Part shown: positions 12,071 to 24,215 of the stretch, piece by piece
Numbering within the stretch: position 1 is the stretch's first letter
Layout: each line of letters begins with the position of its first letter
Assembly: GCA_030248215.1 (NCBI GenBank)
Contig: JASANG010001857.1
Coordinates: forward strand, 1 to 64,000
Direction: 5' to 3'
From: Enoplolaimus lenunculus
Taxonomy: Eukaryota; Nematoda; Enoplea; Enoplida; Thoracostomopsidae
Length of the DNA stretch: 64,000 bases
Translations under genes and position numbers: made by a program
The notes under the pieces: model-generated
The model's database searches: none
Told to the model about the DNA's origin: nothing
What the model saw: only the letters and a program-made list of their open reading frames with translations

Positions 12071-14892
12071 TATGAATCTGAACTTATCTTGCAATAAATT
12101 TGGATACAGAGTATTCATGAAAGAATATTTAAAGAATTGCCGAAACATTCTGTAGGCTTAATGTAGGCCGCGTTTCAAACAATAACTGATATAGGAATTT
12201 GCAAAAAATAGCCATCAACTGGTAATAGGAGTAAGTCGTTTTTACAAGACTACAAATATTGCCAAACAGATGATTTTCGCAAAAAATCTGTCAAATCACT
12301 TACGTCAGATATACATCTCAAACGGGTTAACTCGAATTATTCAGCAACGGGAAACAATGTTTCAAAAATGGTGAGGTATTAAATGTCAGCTGAAAACTAG
12401 TACTATTTTAAGATTTAAAACGCAAAAACCCTCAACTTTGAGGTGTACAATTTAATCTTATGTTATGTGCGGTAAAAAGTGTAAACAGGTGACGACTTTG
12501 TAACGTTCCAAAGGTAAAAAAACTTGCCCTGCCCAAAATTAAACAGTCATTGTTCCTACCTGCCAATCATTAAATAACTTTGAATAAGTGAAATTGTAGA
12601 ACGCAAAAGCATAAAAATACTGCACATCTAAGTAAATTGAGATCTTAAACTTGTCTGCAAAACACTAAATATCTTAAACAGCTTATACTTTTACTTGGGA
12701 AGTGCCTAAGTGAAAATGTTAAACTACAATAGATTCATTATTCGTCAATGGTGTATAAAAGTTTGGCCAATGTAAAGAATAGGGTCGGAACAGTTTATAG
12801 CTTAAGGACATTGTCGTTTTGTCCCTCCCTTAAAATCAGGTGTGTGGACAATCTTTTACAGTAGCGTAGACAGTATTACGTGGATGACCCATAAACTGCT
12901 TCTAACCAATAGAAATGAGCATTTTGACGGGAAGTCTTGAGCAGCTAGGAAGTAACCAATCAATTTTCGGGATTTATTTATTCTCGAGTCTCTCAACAAA
13001 AATCTCGATTTTCATCATTTTTGTAAATTGGCAGTTACATTTGCAAACAGCGCAGTGCCCATCATATAAGAAAACGATTAAGCAAATACCACAACGCGAA
13101 AGGACAGTGTTCTGAACGCATAATAGAAAGAAACTAAAACGTAAGTTTAATCCCATCAGTTAACAACTAGAAAACTCTTAAACACCAAATAATTTTCACC
13201 CAAAGTGCCGAACCGAGTTTATACACACGAAAACGCAACTTATATAATTCTGGAAACCAAGCTAACGTCGTAAAAATCCTTAGCGACCATATGTTCAAAA
13301 TTTTATAACAGCAAAAATATGAAAAGTTGGTTAATTTTGGTAAATATCAACAATATTAATACCGAGAAAGTAATTGTATTTTTGCACCGCGCAGAGTTTG
13401 AAAAGGTGTTTGCTGTGTATTTGTTACTTCACAGGCAGGTGTCGTTCGCTTTATATAGTTTACTGCATTAACAAAGACTATTTTGAGTGCCGATGATCTC
13501 GTCAGCTCTATACTACAGCTACAAACTGCAAAAAATATAACCTTAAAAACAGACAGTGTATACTACGGGTTGGCAGTAAGTAGAATATAATACATCATGG
13601 GTTAACGAAACACTGAGTTGAGTCGCTAAATGGTTTACTCAAACACACTGAGCAGAATTTTGTTAATCGGTATAGTGTACTTCAGACTTTAAAAACAGAA
13701 TCAGAGCGAATGAAACAAAAACTCTCTCTCTGACTATAGGGGAACATTTCAGAAATAATTAGTAGATGCTAGACACGTTGAGCCAAAAAATAGTAAAGCT
13801 TAACATCTGTTTTTAACATAATGGTGTTATGAAAGAACGAAATATTGTTCACAGTTGTATTTGGACTCCATCTGAAATTTGGGTTGAGGTGTACAAAATC
13901 CAATAGAGAAACGTTTGAATAAGCTACTGGATATTAAGGATGTTGAATTTTTATTCTATTCAACTAGCTATGTAAATAATTATTGAACAAATCCAAGCGG
14001 GTGAACTGGCATCACCGCAAACTTAACTGCCGGCGCCCGTGTTCACAAGTATTGTTTAAGTGGAGCATAATGTGGTAATTATGTTTTTCAAGGTTTTAGA
14101 CTATTGTATTTCAGCTAAAACACCATATGACTAGGGAGTGCAGACGCAGAGCCTACTGCTTACATCAAGCTAAAGAAATTACACAAGGCATATTTGGTTT
14201 TAAGATATGCTCTTAAAAATTAAAAAGATAGCGCACAATGTTAATTTTCAAGCAATAAGACTAAGTTTGAAGCGCATTTCGTTCACCAGAGTAACCGTTT
14301 GAATCGTGTTTAGGGTTACAAGCCCCCAAAAACATACACTGGGCAATTTGGTCGTGGCGAATCAAGGCGTTTGTTGGTAGGATTATTTTTTGCGAGCGAA
14401 GCGAACGAGAAACAAGACACACTTTTTTGTTTAACACTTGGGCAAAACACAGTTTAGTGGTTGTAGGTCGCCGCGTGGGTCGATACTCAAACTAAAGGTA
14501 AAATAATGAAGAAAACCGCGTGTAGAGCGAGCAAAAAGATAGACGCAATTTTAGTATTAACTCACAAAACAAAATTTTAGTTTCCTTTGATCCGAAGTGC
14601 AGTATGCGATCCTTAAACTTCCATTTAGATCCGTACACACTTCAGATTAAAAATACATTGGTTCATTCCGTTAATACGTTTTACTACGTGTCCACTCACA
14701 GTGGGAAAATTTCGTGAGCGAAGCGAGCAAGAAGTGTGGACCATTTTTTAAACTAAAGTAATAAAAAACTCCATTTTTGGGTCCAGTAGACAATTAAAAT
14801 TTAATCTGTTTTGACCATTGAGGCTTATAGTGTTATTTCCAGTTCAGCTACTTACCCAGTTGAGTTAAAGCTATTCTCAGAAATACACCAAT
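12071..14892. other. non-coding, a few repeat scraps
   Basis: A fragment resembling the left end of family B (GGCCAATGTAAAGAATAGGG-TCGGAACAG) starts at 12767, but its right end is missing. Two copies of a GCGAGCGAAGCGAACGAG-like motif lie near 14.39 and 14.71 kb. No coding region is supported. Confidence 0.35.
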
Positions 14893-15062
14893 AACGTCCG
14901 GCGCCGTCCATCACCGTCCGGCGCCGTGCGTAGCAGTGCGGTATCGCATGCTAATACCTATCTTACGATACTGTATGGTGACGGATGATGACGCACGGCA
15001 CCGGGAGATGACGTAGGTCAATAGACGGTGCCGGACGTCGCCGCATGACAAGTATACCGCCA
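14893..15062. mobile_element. G+C-rich hairpin MITE, probably family I (copy I1)
   Basis: Inverted pair ACGTCCGGCGCCGTC and GACGGTGCCGGACGTC, with a second inner pair GCGCCGTGCGT and ACGCACGGCACC around a unique centre. The right edge (ATACTTGTCATGCGGCGACG when reversed) resembles the ends of I2 (47.97 kb) and I3 (52.96 kb), whose termini read GCNCTATACT. The exact left boundary and target site are unclear. Confidence 0.55.
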
Positions 15063-15625
15063 CACTAATACAACTAATTCCTACTCACAAAAAACCTGTT
15101 CAAAATAACCCACTGCAACAGAATCTCAATCGGAGCACCAACTATGGCCGGTAGGTTAAAAAAATTAATAAATTTTGAATCTGCGCCACAGTCTTGTCCA
15201 AAATTCTTATTTGTTTGTTGCAATCCTTCAAGCCGTACTTTGTTCTGTCACTCAACTAGTTCTCTTTATACTTGCTTAGTAATTAACGTTATTAATTATT
15301 CAAAACATATCATTTACACCAAGCCAACACATTGATGTTTTCAGCTTCAGCCTCAATCGGTCTCCCCTCAAACAGTCACCTGATGTACGCATGATATTTT
15401 TGATGTTGCACAGCTAACATGTGTCCGATACCAAACTGCCCGTGCCCGTGGCCCGAACGAGTCAGGGAAGCACCGCCTTTATCACTGAATAAACTTAGGG
15501 GACATATAGAAAAACATTAGCCACTTGTAAGCTGCATGGTTAGTTCAACAGCCTACCCCTCATAAACTTGTTTTGGCCTAAGTAGCAAGTTCAGTTGGCT
15601 ACGGGCCAAAAACAACAAAACTCAC
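15063..15625. other. probable intron on minus strand
   Basis: Downstream of the donor at 15625 in the minus-strand gene. No phase-1 acceptor with a convincing open frame was found here. Confidence 0.3.
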
Positions 15626-16160
15626 CTGCACCAATCACATCTTTTAACCGACGACCAGCATCGTCTTCGTCAATTGCAGCCAGCGCTTTCGGATCAGCAA
15701 CAACAGCTCCACAACGAGACGTTGCTGCAGTCGCCGCTTGCATCGCACCAATAAATTCTTTGGCTAAAAACGGAACTCGAACTTCAGCTGGATTAACGGT
15801 CGCTGTGAATAACGCTTGTTGCCGTAAATTCCAACGCGATCGCTCGAGAAGCGCTGATTCTGCAGCGCCTGCAGTTAGTGAAGACAAATGCTGTTCAGTG
15901 TCGACTGGAGCTGCTGTCGTAGTTGTAGTAGCCGTTCGTTGGCGCAATGCAACACAAGGCGATCCAGTGGCAGCTGCAGTAGCGAGTGACCAATTTGTTG
16001 AGGGATGTCGCGTCGGTTTATGTCTGAAATGTTTAAATGTTTGTGGAGCTGGTGGCGGTGGGGGTGGAAAATTTTCGTCGCTGTTGTCGTTGTTGTTTTC
16101 GTCTTCGCTATCGTCGCTGGTTGTTTCTCGCCGATACCCAGGTGGGGTTGCGGCTGGAAT
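15626..16160 (-). CDS. internal exon of an unrecognised Pro/Thr/Ala-rich protein
   Basis: 535-nt exon open throughout. It is bounded by a good acceptor (CCTGTTTCAG|ATTCC, phase 0) and a consensus donor (GGTGCAG|GTGAGT, phase 1), and it is much richer in G+C than the flanks. The 178 residues run, in order: an acidic block (SDDSEDENNNDNSDEN), a polyproline run of six (PPPPPPAP), a Thr-run (TATTTTTAAP), and an Ala-rich, probably helical end (LLERSRWNLRQQAL, FLAKEFIGAMQAATAA, DPKALAAIDEDDAGRRLKD). Polyproline followed by helical sequence is common in cytoskeletal or scaffold proteins, but I cannot name a family. Upstream it may join the short exon at 17255-17281 in phase 0. Downstream exons were not identified. 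Confidence 0.7.
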
Positions 16161-17254
16161 CTGAAACAGGCCAATTTATATGAAATTTTAGTCAAGGATG
16201 CTATGCAATGGTGAATAAGTTTAAAGCACATTTTGTTTAATGGCGTATAAATTCTTCTCTGCTGCAAGAATTTTTTAACCGCTGTGAATGTATTTTTCTT
16301 GACGCGTTTAGTTTGTGAAGCTGATAAAAACAGAATTCTTGGACGTTCGAGTGTGTAAAGTTTTTAAGTGACATTGATGTTGTAGTATATATAACAAATA
16401 ACCATTTGAAAATTTTGATAAACTAATAGATTTAAATTCATATCGAAAAATTTATTTATTCCTATAGTAGCCGTACAAGCAGGGTTGAAATTGCAAGATT
16501 ATCGAACTATATACTCATTCTAAAGTACATGAAATACACGTGTCTAAATACAGGCCACCAAACTGTTGAAATTTAAGCGTCAATAAACTTATTCTGTTTC
16601 TGCATCTGTCTCTAAAACGTTAATACGAATTTAGTACAATCATGCAGAATTATAGAAAACTGGCACTCAGGTGTTCAATGTTGCCACAACTGCCACAAGA
16701 AACGGTCATAAAAATGCTAATATTAACATGTTTATAAATTCCTAACGGTAAACACTGAATGCAAATGGAGATTTTCGCCCAGACAAACACCTTTATGCGG
16801 CTAAAACGTAAGTTTAATTTTCAATCATGAAAACGGTAAAAATACATCTTTGTTTTGCGTGAAACTAAAAAGTTTCATGCCATTTTTAACAAAAAATAGC
16901 TATATTGCGTTTTGTTGTTTTGTGCAAATTCGGGCGACAAAAAAACTATGATTATTACCATAATCAATAGTCGGTGATGTATACTTCAAGAGGAGAATGC
17001 AACTGGGTACATTCTGTGTAGAATAGAATGTACCCAGTGCACGTTGCGGTTTAGGCCTACACCTCCTTATTTAAGGAGGAACTGTTTGTATAAGGCATAG
17101 AAAATGCTCCGCTTATCGTTTTATTTAGGGTTATTGCGTGTGACAGCGACCCGCTCTGAATAAGGGGGTCGACAGGCATGGGGAATCTCAAGAGTGGCTC
17201 ACTCTTGCATCATGCACTGTTGCTATAATACGTCCTATTCTAGACTCTACTCAC

Positions 17255-17281
17255 CTGTTTGTATTCAAGTCGATGTGTCAT
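17255..17281 (-). CDS. possible start exon for the 15.6-kb gene
   Basis: Candidate nine-codon exon (MTHRLEYKQ) ending at a consensus donor AACAG|GTGAGT in phase 0. This is the phase the 15626-16160 exon needs, and the join reads MTHRLEYKQ-IPAATPPGYR. The frame is also open upstream, so the true start could be earlier. The intron would be about 1.1 kb. The evidence is only phase, donor quality and plausibility of the join. Confidence 0.35.
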
Positions 17282-19135
17282 GGTACAACGTAAAATGAAG
17301 AAAGTATTAAAGCTCAAAATCTGGATGATAATGAAAATGTGCGTGTCACAAAGCGTTGCAGCCACGACCAGCAATTGGTGCAATTTTACATTTGTAATTC
17401 ATTCTCATGATTTCAAAATTAGTTTTACTGTGTCAATCAGGTCAAACTGAGGTTTTGTAGGGCTTGAATAGTTTTATTTATTAATATAGAAAATGTTTAG
17501 TGCTATAATAATGAAAGATCTGGAAATTATAGCTTTCGGTACACTTTTCCTTGGAGTTTTGGAAATTTCAAAATTTTGGCATAACTTAACTTTAAGATCA
17601 GGGTTGGCTTAAACTTTTATGGCCTAAAGTGTTTCAGAACCAAGTTTTTTCAATAGATTAGGTCAAGATTGAGCATTTGCGGATTGTCATCGGCCGTTTT
17701 CGTTTTATAGGTTTTTGGGTAAAAAACCTGTATGCAATAAAATCTCAAAACTTTTCCTAAATTAACTTTAATAGTTAAAATTGTCACTGTCAAAAAAATA
17801 TACAACAGCTTAAAAACGGCCGAAACTGAAAATCTGGCAAAATACTTACCAAAAAGTATACAATCTTAGTATTATCTAATTTTTGTCGCACTGAGGAGTT
17901 TCTAATCCCTTAGAGAACTTAATAGGCTTACTGAAATGGTATGTTGCAATAAACATTAAGTAATGGAGCGCCTTTAGCAACATCCGTTCCATTGAATTTT
18001 TGGGGCTCAGAGACGTTTTAAGAAAACAAGTAAATCCGATTACGTTTAGCATTTAAACTTGCTTTACGTTGCAGAGCTCTTTGAGGCTAGTAAAAAAATC
18101 ACCACTTCCTTGTTTTCAAACAACGCCGTATAAACGGCCGTAGCTGTCAGGACCCATGTTAGTTATAGGGACGTTCCGTATTTCAGTGGTACGGAAATAT
18201 CGTACATCCTTGTTGAAACAACCGAAATAGAATCGAAACATATATTGTTAACAGCCGGTGAGCATCGCTGCGAACCAGTATTGATGTAGATCAGCTGGGA
18301 CGTCCTACTATTAATAGGTTTAAGGCTCCGGCTAAACTTGGATTTAGGGTTTGACTTCAGATTTAGGGTTTGACACTTCAGGTGTAGGCTCAGGCTCAAG
18401 TTCTGGTTTGATTAATAGGGTTATGATTAAACTTAGGTTAAAGCTAAACCCCAGCTTCAGCTTAGGGATATTTATAGGTAGGCAGACTTTCTCAGCAACA
18501 ATATATGCTTCCAAGCTGTGCAGGCTGTCCTCGAAAAATTTAAGCCCTAAAGCTGCCCGGCCGCCCGTTTGCTAAGATGAACTTGAATGACCGAATAATC
18601 TTGGCGACACTATTTCGAGTAAATGCATTCATAATTTGAAAAAAAAAGAATATTGAAAGTTCGGCATAAGTGAATGGTGCCTTAGTAAATGGATAACGAT
18701 GTGTTTATCCGCCCGTCCTTAGCCCGCGGAAATTTTACTTTATACTTGCGAGCATACTCCGGAGCGGTGCTACTGCAAGCGTAAGCGTGCGTTTGGTTTC
18801 ATGCTCGCTTCGCTCGATACAGTTTTTTACTATGACATATAGCAACCTCCTCCAGCGTACAAATTTATCCGTACTGGATACTGGTTGACTGTGTTCGTTG
18901 CGTGTTACAGCGTTCACAATTTTCAACACAAATTGATTTTTTTCAAGCAAAACTGAAGATTTTAAAGTTTAAAACCATATCTGTAATTAGTTTTTAACCA
19001 AATTCCAATTTTCAGCTGTAGACGTTTCAAAAACTAAATTATCCCATAGGTTTTAAATTGAAAAGAAACTCCCTCAATAATGCAACTAATGAACATTGAA
19101 GATGGTAGCATTCAGTCCAACACTGCAACCGCAGA
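17282..19135. other. non-coding, nothing firm
   Basis: AT-rich with short local repeats, including direct copies of GGATTTAGGGTTTGAC near 18341 and 18358. No gene is supported. Confidence 0.35.
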
Positions 19136-19447
19136 CTACGACGCATTGAGCTTTACGTATATACAGCTGGAACTCAAGCAGATGGTAGGCAGTGTTAAGG
19201 CATAAACCACTTGCCGATCACAGTCGAAGACTAATGTATCTGGTAGTATGGCCGCTACCGGAGCATTTTTGGGCTGTGCAAGCAAAGCTCTTGCAATACC
19301 TATAATAGATGACAATGAGATGCCCAATAAGCAATAAATTTTGCTCGACATACTTATCTGTACAAAAACGTTTAGGGAAGCAAACGAGAAGCAGCTGTAT
19401 CTTCTTGCAATAGTTGCCGGTGACCTGCGCAGTTGTGTTGAATTCAT
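19136..19447 (-). other. weak candidate coding segment
   Basis: Open for 103 codons. The inner methionine segment (MSSKIYCLLGISLSSIIGIA) would make a signal peptide or membrane helix, and a pyrimidine-rich acceptor-like site (TTTTTGTACAG) lies just before it. No family resemblance, no partner exon and unremarkable composition, so it may be chance. Confidence 0.15.
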
Positions 19448-19623
19448 CTTTAAGACCTGCTATGAAATAAAAGGATGCACCGTATTTTAGCGTTTATTTT
19501 GCTAGCCGAAAACACGGTTGTATGAACCTTTAAATTTTAAGCAAAAAAGAAATTAGGAAAAAATATTGAGAAATCAGAAGGATTTAGCTTTGGTTTTTGG
19601 TTAAAACTGAAGTCTAGGTATAG

Positions 19624-19989
19624 ATGTCGTAACCGAAGTCGTAATTCAGCCCAAATCCTAACTGGGCTAGTCCAAAGCGGAACAACGACTTTGGCTGGCC
19701 CAAGGCGGAATTATGTCTGATAAAGCAGTACGTTTTCTGATTGGTTACAACTTAGTATAAAACAAACTGCTTCGTAGCAAATAGGTAGCGATTATTTAGC
19801 CAATCAGAAAAGAGTATTCGCCATTAAGGTAGTATTAACCAATCACAAGGTGTGTACTTGTAGCAGAGGAAGAACTACGCCGTGGGCTAGCCCAAGGCGT
19901 AGTTCTGATCTGCACTGGACTGGACCAATTTGGAATTGGGCTATGTCCAATTTGAAATTGGACTGTTTTCCGGCTTGAGCTACGACATT
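19624..19989. mobile_element. MITE-like element, family J
   Basis: About 365 bp bounded by imperfect inverted ends ATGTCGTAACCGAAGTC and, reversed, ATGTCGTAGCTCAAGCC. The interior has paired inverted words: TTTTCTGATTGGTT with AGCCAATCAGAAAA, and GGCCCAAGGCGGAATTA with CCCAAGGCGTAGTTC. A single copy was seen and no clear TSD, so the boundaries are approximate. Confidence 0.5.
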
Positions 19990-20490
19990 ATTTTTGTTCG
20001 TTTTACAACTTAGATTGTTGTATGTAAAATATGGCCATTGTGTACAAATATATTTGACACATCAGATGGTAAATAAATTTATTACAACAAAAGCCATATG
20101 ACACTGCCAGAAACCCAAAAATTATTACACGTGTAAAACGCGTTTTGATCAGAAACACCCCCAGCAACAAATTGAAGAGACTACACGTATTGTGAACCAA
20201 TGAAATGTTGTTACGTTTATCAAAAATATTAAACAAAATAAAGCTCCGCATTAGCACCATTTATGATTGGCAAATCCATTTCCTTGTTAATAATAAGGTA
20301 TTAATTTGAATAATTATTACGCATGGGAACATCACTAATAACGTATTTTTAAATTTACTTTTTCTTCACTTCAGCCGATGGGCAAAACGTTTACAACTTT
20401 CTTACTTTATATTTCAACATTTGGATCCAACCCTGCAATCAGGATAAAAATACTAAATTATAAATTACCAATTTTATCTGCATTATCAGC
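19990..20490. other. non-coding, nothing recognised
   Basis: AT-rich, no supported feature. Confidence 0.3.
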
Positions 20491-20646
20491 GCGGGCTCGC
20501 AGCAAAGGTGGGTCAAGGGGGACTCAGCCCTCCTGGAAAAATTCCCCTAAAAATTTTCAACCTTGCTTGTAAGTCATTGAAGATCCTTGTATTCCCCTCC
20601 AGAAAAAAGTTTTCCCCACTAGCAAGGTGAGCTGGCTATGGGCCTG
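20491..20646 (+). mobile_element. hAT-like MITE, family A (copy A2)
   Basis: Same layout as A1: starts near GCGGGCTCGCAGC, has TTTTCAACCTTGCTTGTAAG and CACTAGCAAGGTGAGCTGGC, and ends near GCTATGGGCCTG. The TSD is not clear, which suggests an older copy. Confidence 0.65.
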
Positions 20647-20667
20647 TATTAACGCTGGTTCACCTGC

Positions 20668-20890
20668 CCTGCAAATTCCTGCGAGTTAATTACTCAACTC
20701 AGATACCGAGTTAATTAAAGCTGAGTTTGTTTACTCAGTATAAATTCAACTCAAAGTGAGTTGCCTGTAACTAAGAATCAGTTGAATCCATTCAGCCAAC
20801 TCAAAAAATTCCGAGTTCTGATTGCCCTGACTCAAGATAAGTGGATTTAACTGACTCAGAATTAAAATCACCTCACCATATTTTGCAGTG
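20668..20890. mobile_element. MITE, family D (copy D2)
   Basis: The right end, reversed, reads CACTGCAAAATATGGTGAGG. The body is dense in ACTCA, GAGTT and TTAATT words and shares ACTCAGAATTAAAATCA with D1. The left boundary (CCTGCAAATTCC) is approximate. Confidence 0.5.
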
Positions 20891-21460
20891 CATACGCATT
20901 TGTGGCAGCCTTCCAATCCAACACATTGGTCTCAGCAGTACACAGCAGATCTTTCTACAAATAATGCGTCGTCCACTTTATCGCATGCCCCGTATGTGGA
21001 AATTGGCAACCCTATTTCCAACTAGAATTTGGAAAAACCTTAGCATAGGGAAATTGAGTTTCAAAAATGTTTCAATTTCCTTCACCTGTCGATTTTTTAA
21101 AATTGAATGGTAAATTGGTAAGATAAATTTAAACTCAGATTACTATATGCGAAAACGAAAACAGACCAAAAAGGAAATTGAAACATTTTGTGGATTCAAT
21201 TTCCCACTGCGGCTGAGGTTTTAATCACCAATGGGAAAATTGAACAGGTAACAAAATTTGGAGAAACAAAATGATACTGTCCCTATTTAAAAATTGTTTA
21301 AAATAGTGAATTTGCGATATTTCTCCCGATATTTAAATACAAAAATTTTGAAAACTTTACATTTCAAGTTCATAAGGTCAGCCTTTGAGTACCGCCTACC
21401 GGAAAATATACACAGTAAGTTTATATACCCAATTTCAGTTGAGAACCGTTGTATACTGAA

Positions 21461-21725
21461 TGATAATAAGAATATTCCTTTGCCTGAGCCTAAAAACCTA
21501 AGCCTCGGTGTAAGAATAAGCCTATAACTAGGCAGTTGTTTCACCGGTCAATGTTACTTTGAGGGGAGTAAAGTATAAGAATATTCCTTTGTCTAAGCCT
21601 AGAACTAATCCTCGGTGTAAGGATAAGCCTATAACTAGGCAAGTCTTTCAGCGGTCAATGTTACTTTGAGGGTCGTATAGTATATCAATATTTCTTAATT
21701 CTTTCATCGGTCAATGTAACTTTGA
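21461..21725 (+). repeat. decayed tandem repeat, about 110 bp unit
   Basis: Two and a part copies of a unit holding AAGAATATTCCTTTG, a CCTAAG-type stretch, AAGCCTATAACTAGGCA and CGGTCAATGTTACTTTGAG. The CCTAA words recall the core of family B, but no family B ends are present. Confidence 0.55.
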
Positions 21726-21739
21726 AAGGTGTATGCTTT

Positions 21740-21890
21740 AAAGTTTCCAACTTCACTGTATTTGGTGCTGGAGTCTATCCGGTTACGAACTGTTATTAGG
21801 GAGACGGACTCCTATTGATTGGGACTCAAAATAGGGACCCCATATATTACCTCATCCCCCCTCTTATACCGATAACTACACTAGGTGCAA
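21740..21890. mobile_element. MITE fragment, family G (copy G3)
   Basis: Matches the last third of G1 in the same orientation: AAAGTTT, GGAGTC, ACGAACTGTTATTAGG, CTCCTATTGATTGGGACTCA and CCCCCCTCTTAT, ending near CACTAGG. Left part missing. Confidence 0.55.
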
Positions 21891-22433
21891 TTACGGGTTC
21901 TAGCACACTGTTATTACGGATTATTTAGGTTTTAAATGTACTAAAATCAAAATCAGTATTCGCCACAGAATAAACCTCTGTGTTCGGCAGTTCAGCTGAT
22001 ATTACTGCTAATTATCAAGTACGATGTTTTCTCCAAGTCTAGTCTAATAGATAGACACTGGATATCCGGATATATACGGGTATGAAAGAATATACGACGC
22101 CCATCTATGCTAAGTAATATATATGTGTAACTAACGATTTCAAATTTCTAAAACATAGGGAACAATACACAGAGAAACGCATTAAAAATCTTAGAAAAAC
22201 AGCTTACCTGGTGTGCTTCAAATCTGCCACAAATGCCCAAATTTCGAACAACTTTTACATTTAAACTTTGATAAATCCATTATTAATCTTCATGCAATAG
22301 AGTCCGTAAATGGATAGAGTCCAAAATTACTATTTAGTCTATAATAATTATTCTAAATAGAATACGTTCGTATTAAATGCCTTTTCTACCAAATTGAATC
22401 CAGTATAGAATTTCAGTCATTCATCCAATTACC

Positions 22434-23906
22434 GGCCCATGTTACGCTGAGGGCCGTCCCACTGTCCCGGGACAGTGGGACAGTAGGACAGCGGGACTGT
22501 CCTACTAACCCATTGTCCCGCTGTCCTACCGTCCCACTGTCTAATTGTCCCACTGTACCTCTGTCCTACTGTCCCACTGTCCTACTGTCCCACTGTCCTA
22601 CTGTCCTGATGTCCCACTGTGCTACTGTCCCGCTGTCCTACTGTCACGCTGTCCTACTGTCCCGATGTCCCACTGTCCTACTGTCCCCCTGTCCCGCTGT
22701 TCGACTGTCCCGCTGTCCTACTGTACCGCTGTTCCGGGGTCCTACTGTCCCGCTGTCCTACTGTCCCGCTGTCCTACTGTCCCGCTGTCCTACTGTCCTG
22801 CTTTCCCACTGTCCCACTGTCCCGCTATCCTACTGTCCCACTGTCCCGCTGTCCCACTGTCCTGCTGTCCCACTGTCCCGCTGTCCTACTGTCCCACTGT
22901 CCTACTGTCCCGCTGTCCTACTGTCCCGCTGTCCTGCTGTCCCACTTGTCCCGCTGTCCCACTGTCCGCTGTCCCGCTGTCCTGCTGTCCCACTGTCCTA
23001 CTGTCCCACTGTCCTACTGTCCCACTGTCCTACTGTCCCGCTGTCCTACTGTCCCACTGTCCTGCTGTCCCACTGTCCCGCTGTCCCACTGTCCCACTGT
23101 CCCGCTGTCCTACTGTCCTACTGTCCCGCTGTCCTACTGTCCCACTGTCCCGCTGTCCTACTGTCCCGCTGTCCGACTGTCCCGCTGTCCTACTGTCCCG
23201 CTGTCCTACTGTCCCGCTGCCCTACTGTCCCACTGTCCCGCTGTCCTACTGTCCTACTGTCCCGCTGTCCCACTGTCCTGCTGTCCCACTGTCCTGCTGT
23301 CCTACTGTCCCGCTGTCCTACTGTCCCGCTGTCCTACTGTCCCACTGTCCTACTGTCCCACTGTCCCGCTGTCCTACTGTCCCGCTGTCCTACTGTCCCG
23401 CTGTCCTACTGTCCTACTTTCCCTCTGTCCCACTGTCCCGCTGTCCTACTGTCCTACTGTCCCGCTGTCCTACTGTCCCACTGTCCCACTGTCCCGCTGT
23501 CCTACTGTCCCGCTGTCCTGCTGTCCCACTGTCCTACTGTCCTACTGTCCCGCTGTCCTACTGTCCTACTGTCCCGCTGTCCTACTGTCCCACTGTCCTA
23601 CTGTCCCACTGTCCTACTGTCCCGCTGTCCCGCTGTCCTACTGTTCCGCTGTCCTACTGTCCCGCTGTCCTACTGTCCCGCTGTCCTACTGTCCTACTGT
23701 CCCGCTGTCCTACTGTCTCACTGTCCCACTGTCCTGCTGTCCCACTGTCCCACTGTCCCGCTGTCCTACTGTCCCGCTGCCCTATTGTCCCGCTGTCCTA
23801 CTGTCCCGCTGTCCTACTGTCCCGCTGTCCTACTGTCCTACTGTCCTACTGTCCCGCTGTCCCACTGTCCCGGGACAGCGGGACGGCCCTCAGCGTAACA
23901 TGGGCC
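22434..23906. mobile_element. 8-bp-TSD element with a 1.4-kb minisatellite core, family B (copy B0)
   Basis: 1473-bp element bracketed by perfect 8-bp direct repeats CAATTACC at 22426-22433 and 23907-23914. The left end is GGCCCATGTTACGCTGAGGG-CCGTCCC and the right end is its exact inverse, followed inward by CTGTCCCGGGACAG on both sides. Everything between is one tandem array of the 8-bp unit CTGTCCYR, often as 16-bp pairs such as CTGTCCTACTGTCCCG. It has no stop codon in three frames for about 1.3 kb, but that follows from the unit and is not coding. The 8-bp TSD fits hAT or P superfamilies. The termini match the smaller copies at 33.5, 47.7, 60.4 and 62.4 kb. No transposase inside. Confidence 0.9.
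22513..23890. repeat. minisatellite of 8-bp unit CTGTCCYR
   Basis: About 170 copies of an octamer with variation almost only at the last two positions (CA, CG, TA, TG), with rare other changes. The pattern is strongly pyrimidine-purine skewed on one strand. The unit resembles the inner edge of the element's own TIR (GTCCCACTGTCCCGG), so the array probably grew by slippage from the terminus. Confidence 0.95.
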
Positions 23907-23914
23907 CAATTACC

Positions 23915-24213
23915 TATATTCATCGCAACATACTCAAGTTCTGAAAGTATATTCCAAATGTAATAAATTTAAACAAGGTGCATGCGCAGAAAATATTTAG
24001 ATTTCGAAGTAAAAACTTTTGGCTGGAATTTAAAATGTTAATTCTGTTATCATTATGGTCAATGCAAGATTGAATCACTAATTGAAACCATTTTGGTTCC
24101 AGTTGTATTCTAAACAGCTCTTCTGGTGAGATAAAAGCTATAAAAGTGCTTCAGATTAGTCTGTGTTCCATTGACTTCTAGAAAAATAGCGCGAAATCTT
24201 GCACCGGAGCATA
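23915..24213. other. non-coding spacer
   Basis: AT-rich interval between the minisatellite element and the mariner-type element. Nothing recognised. Confidence 0.3.
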
Positions 24214-24215
24214 TA

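Noticed and set aside
14390-14730. Recurring GCGAGCGAAGCGAACGAG motif as a regulatory site
   Set aside because: Similar words occur at 1.9, 14.4, 14.7, 18.8 and 51.1 kb without common flanks or position relative to genes. I cannot show a role.
22513-23963. Three overlapping plus-strand open frames of 440-470 codons (LSRCPTVP-type repeats)
   Set aside because: They arise because the 8-bp unit CTGTCCYR contains no stop in any of the three frames. All three frames are open at once and the region is inside a transposon-borne minisatellite.
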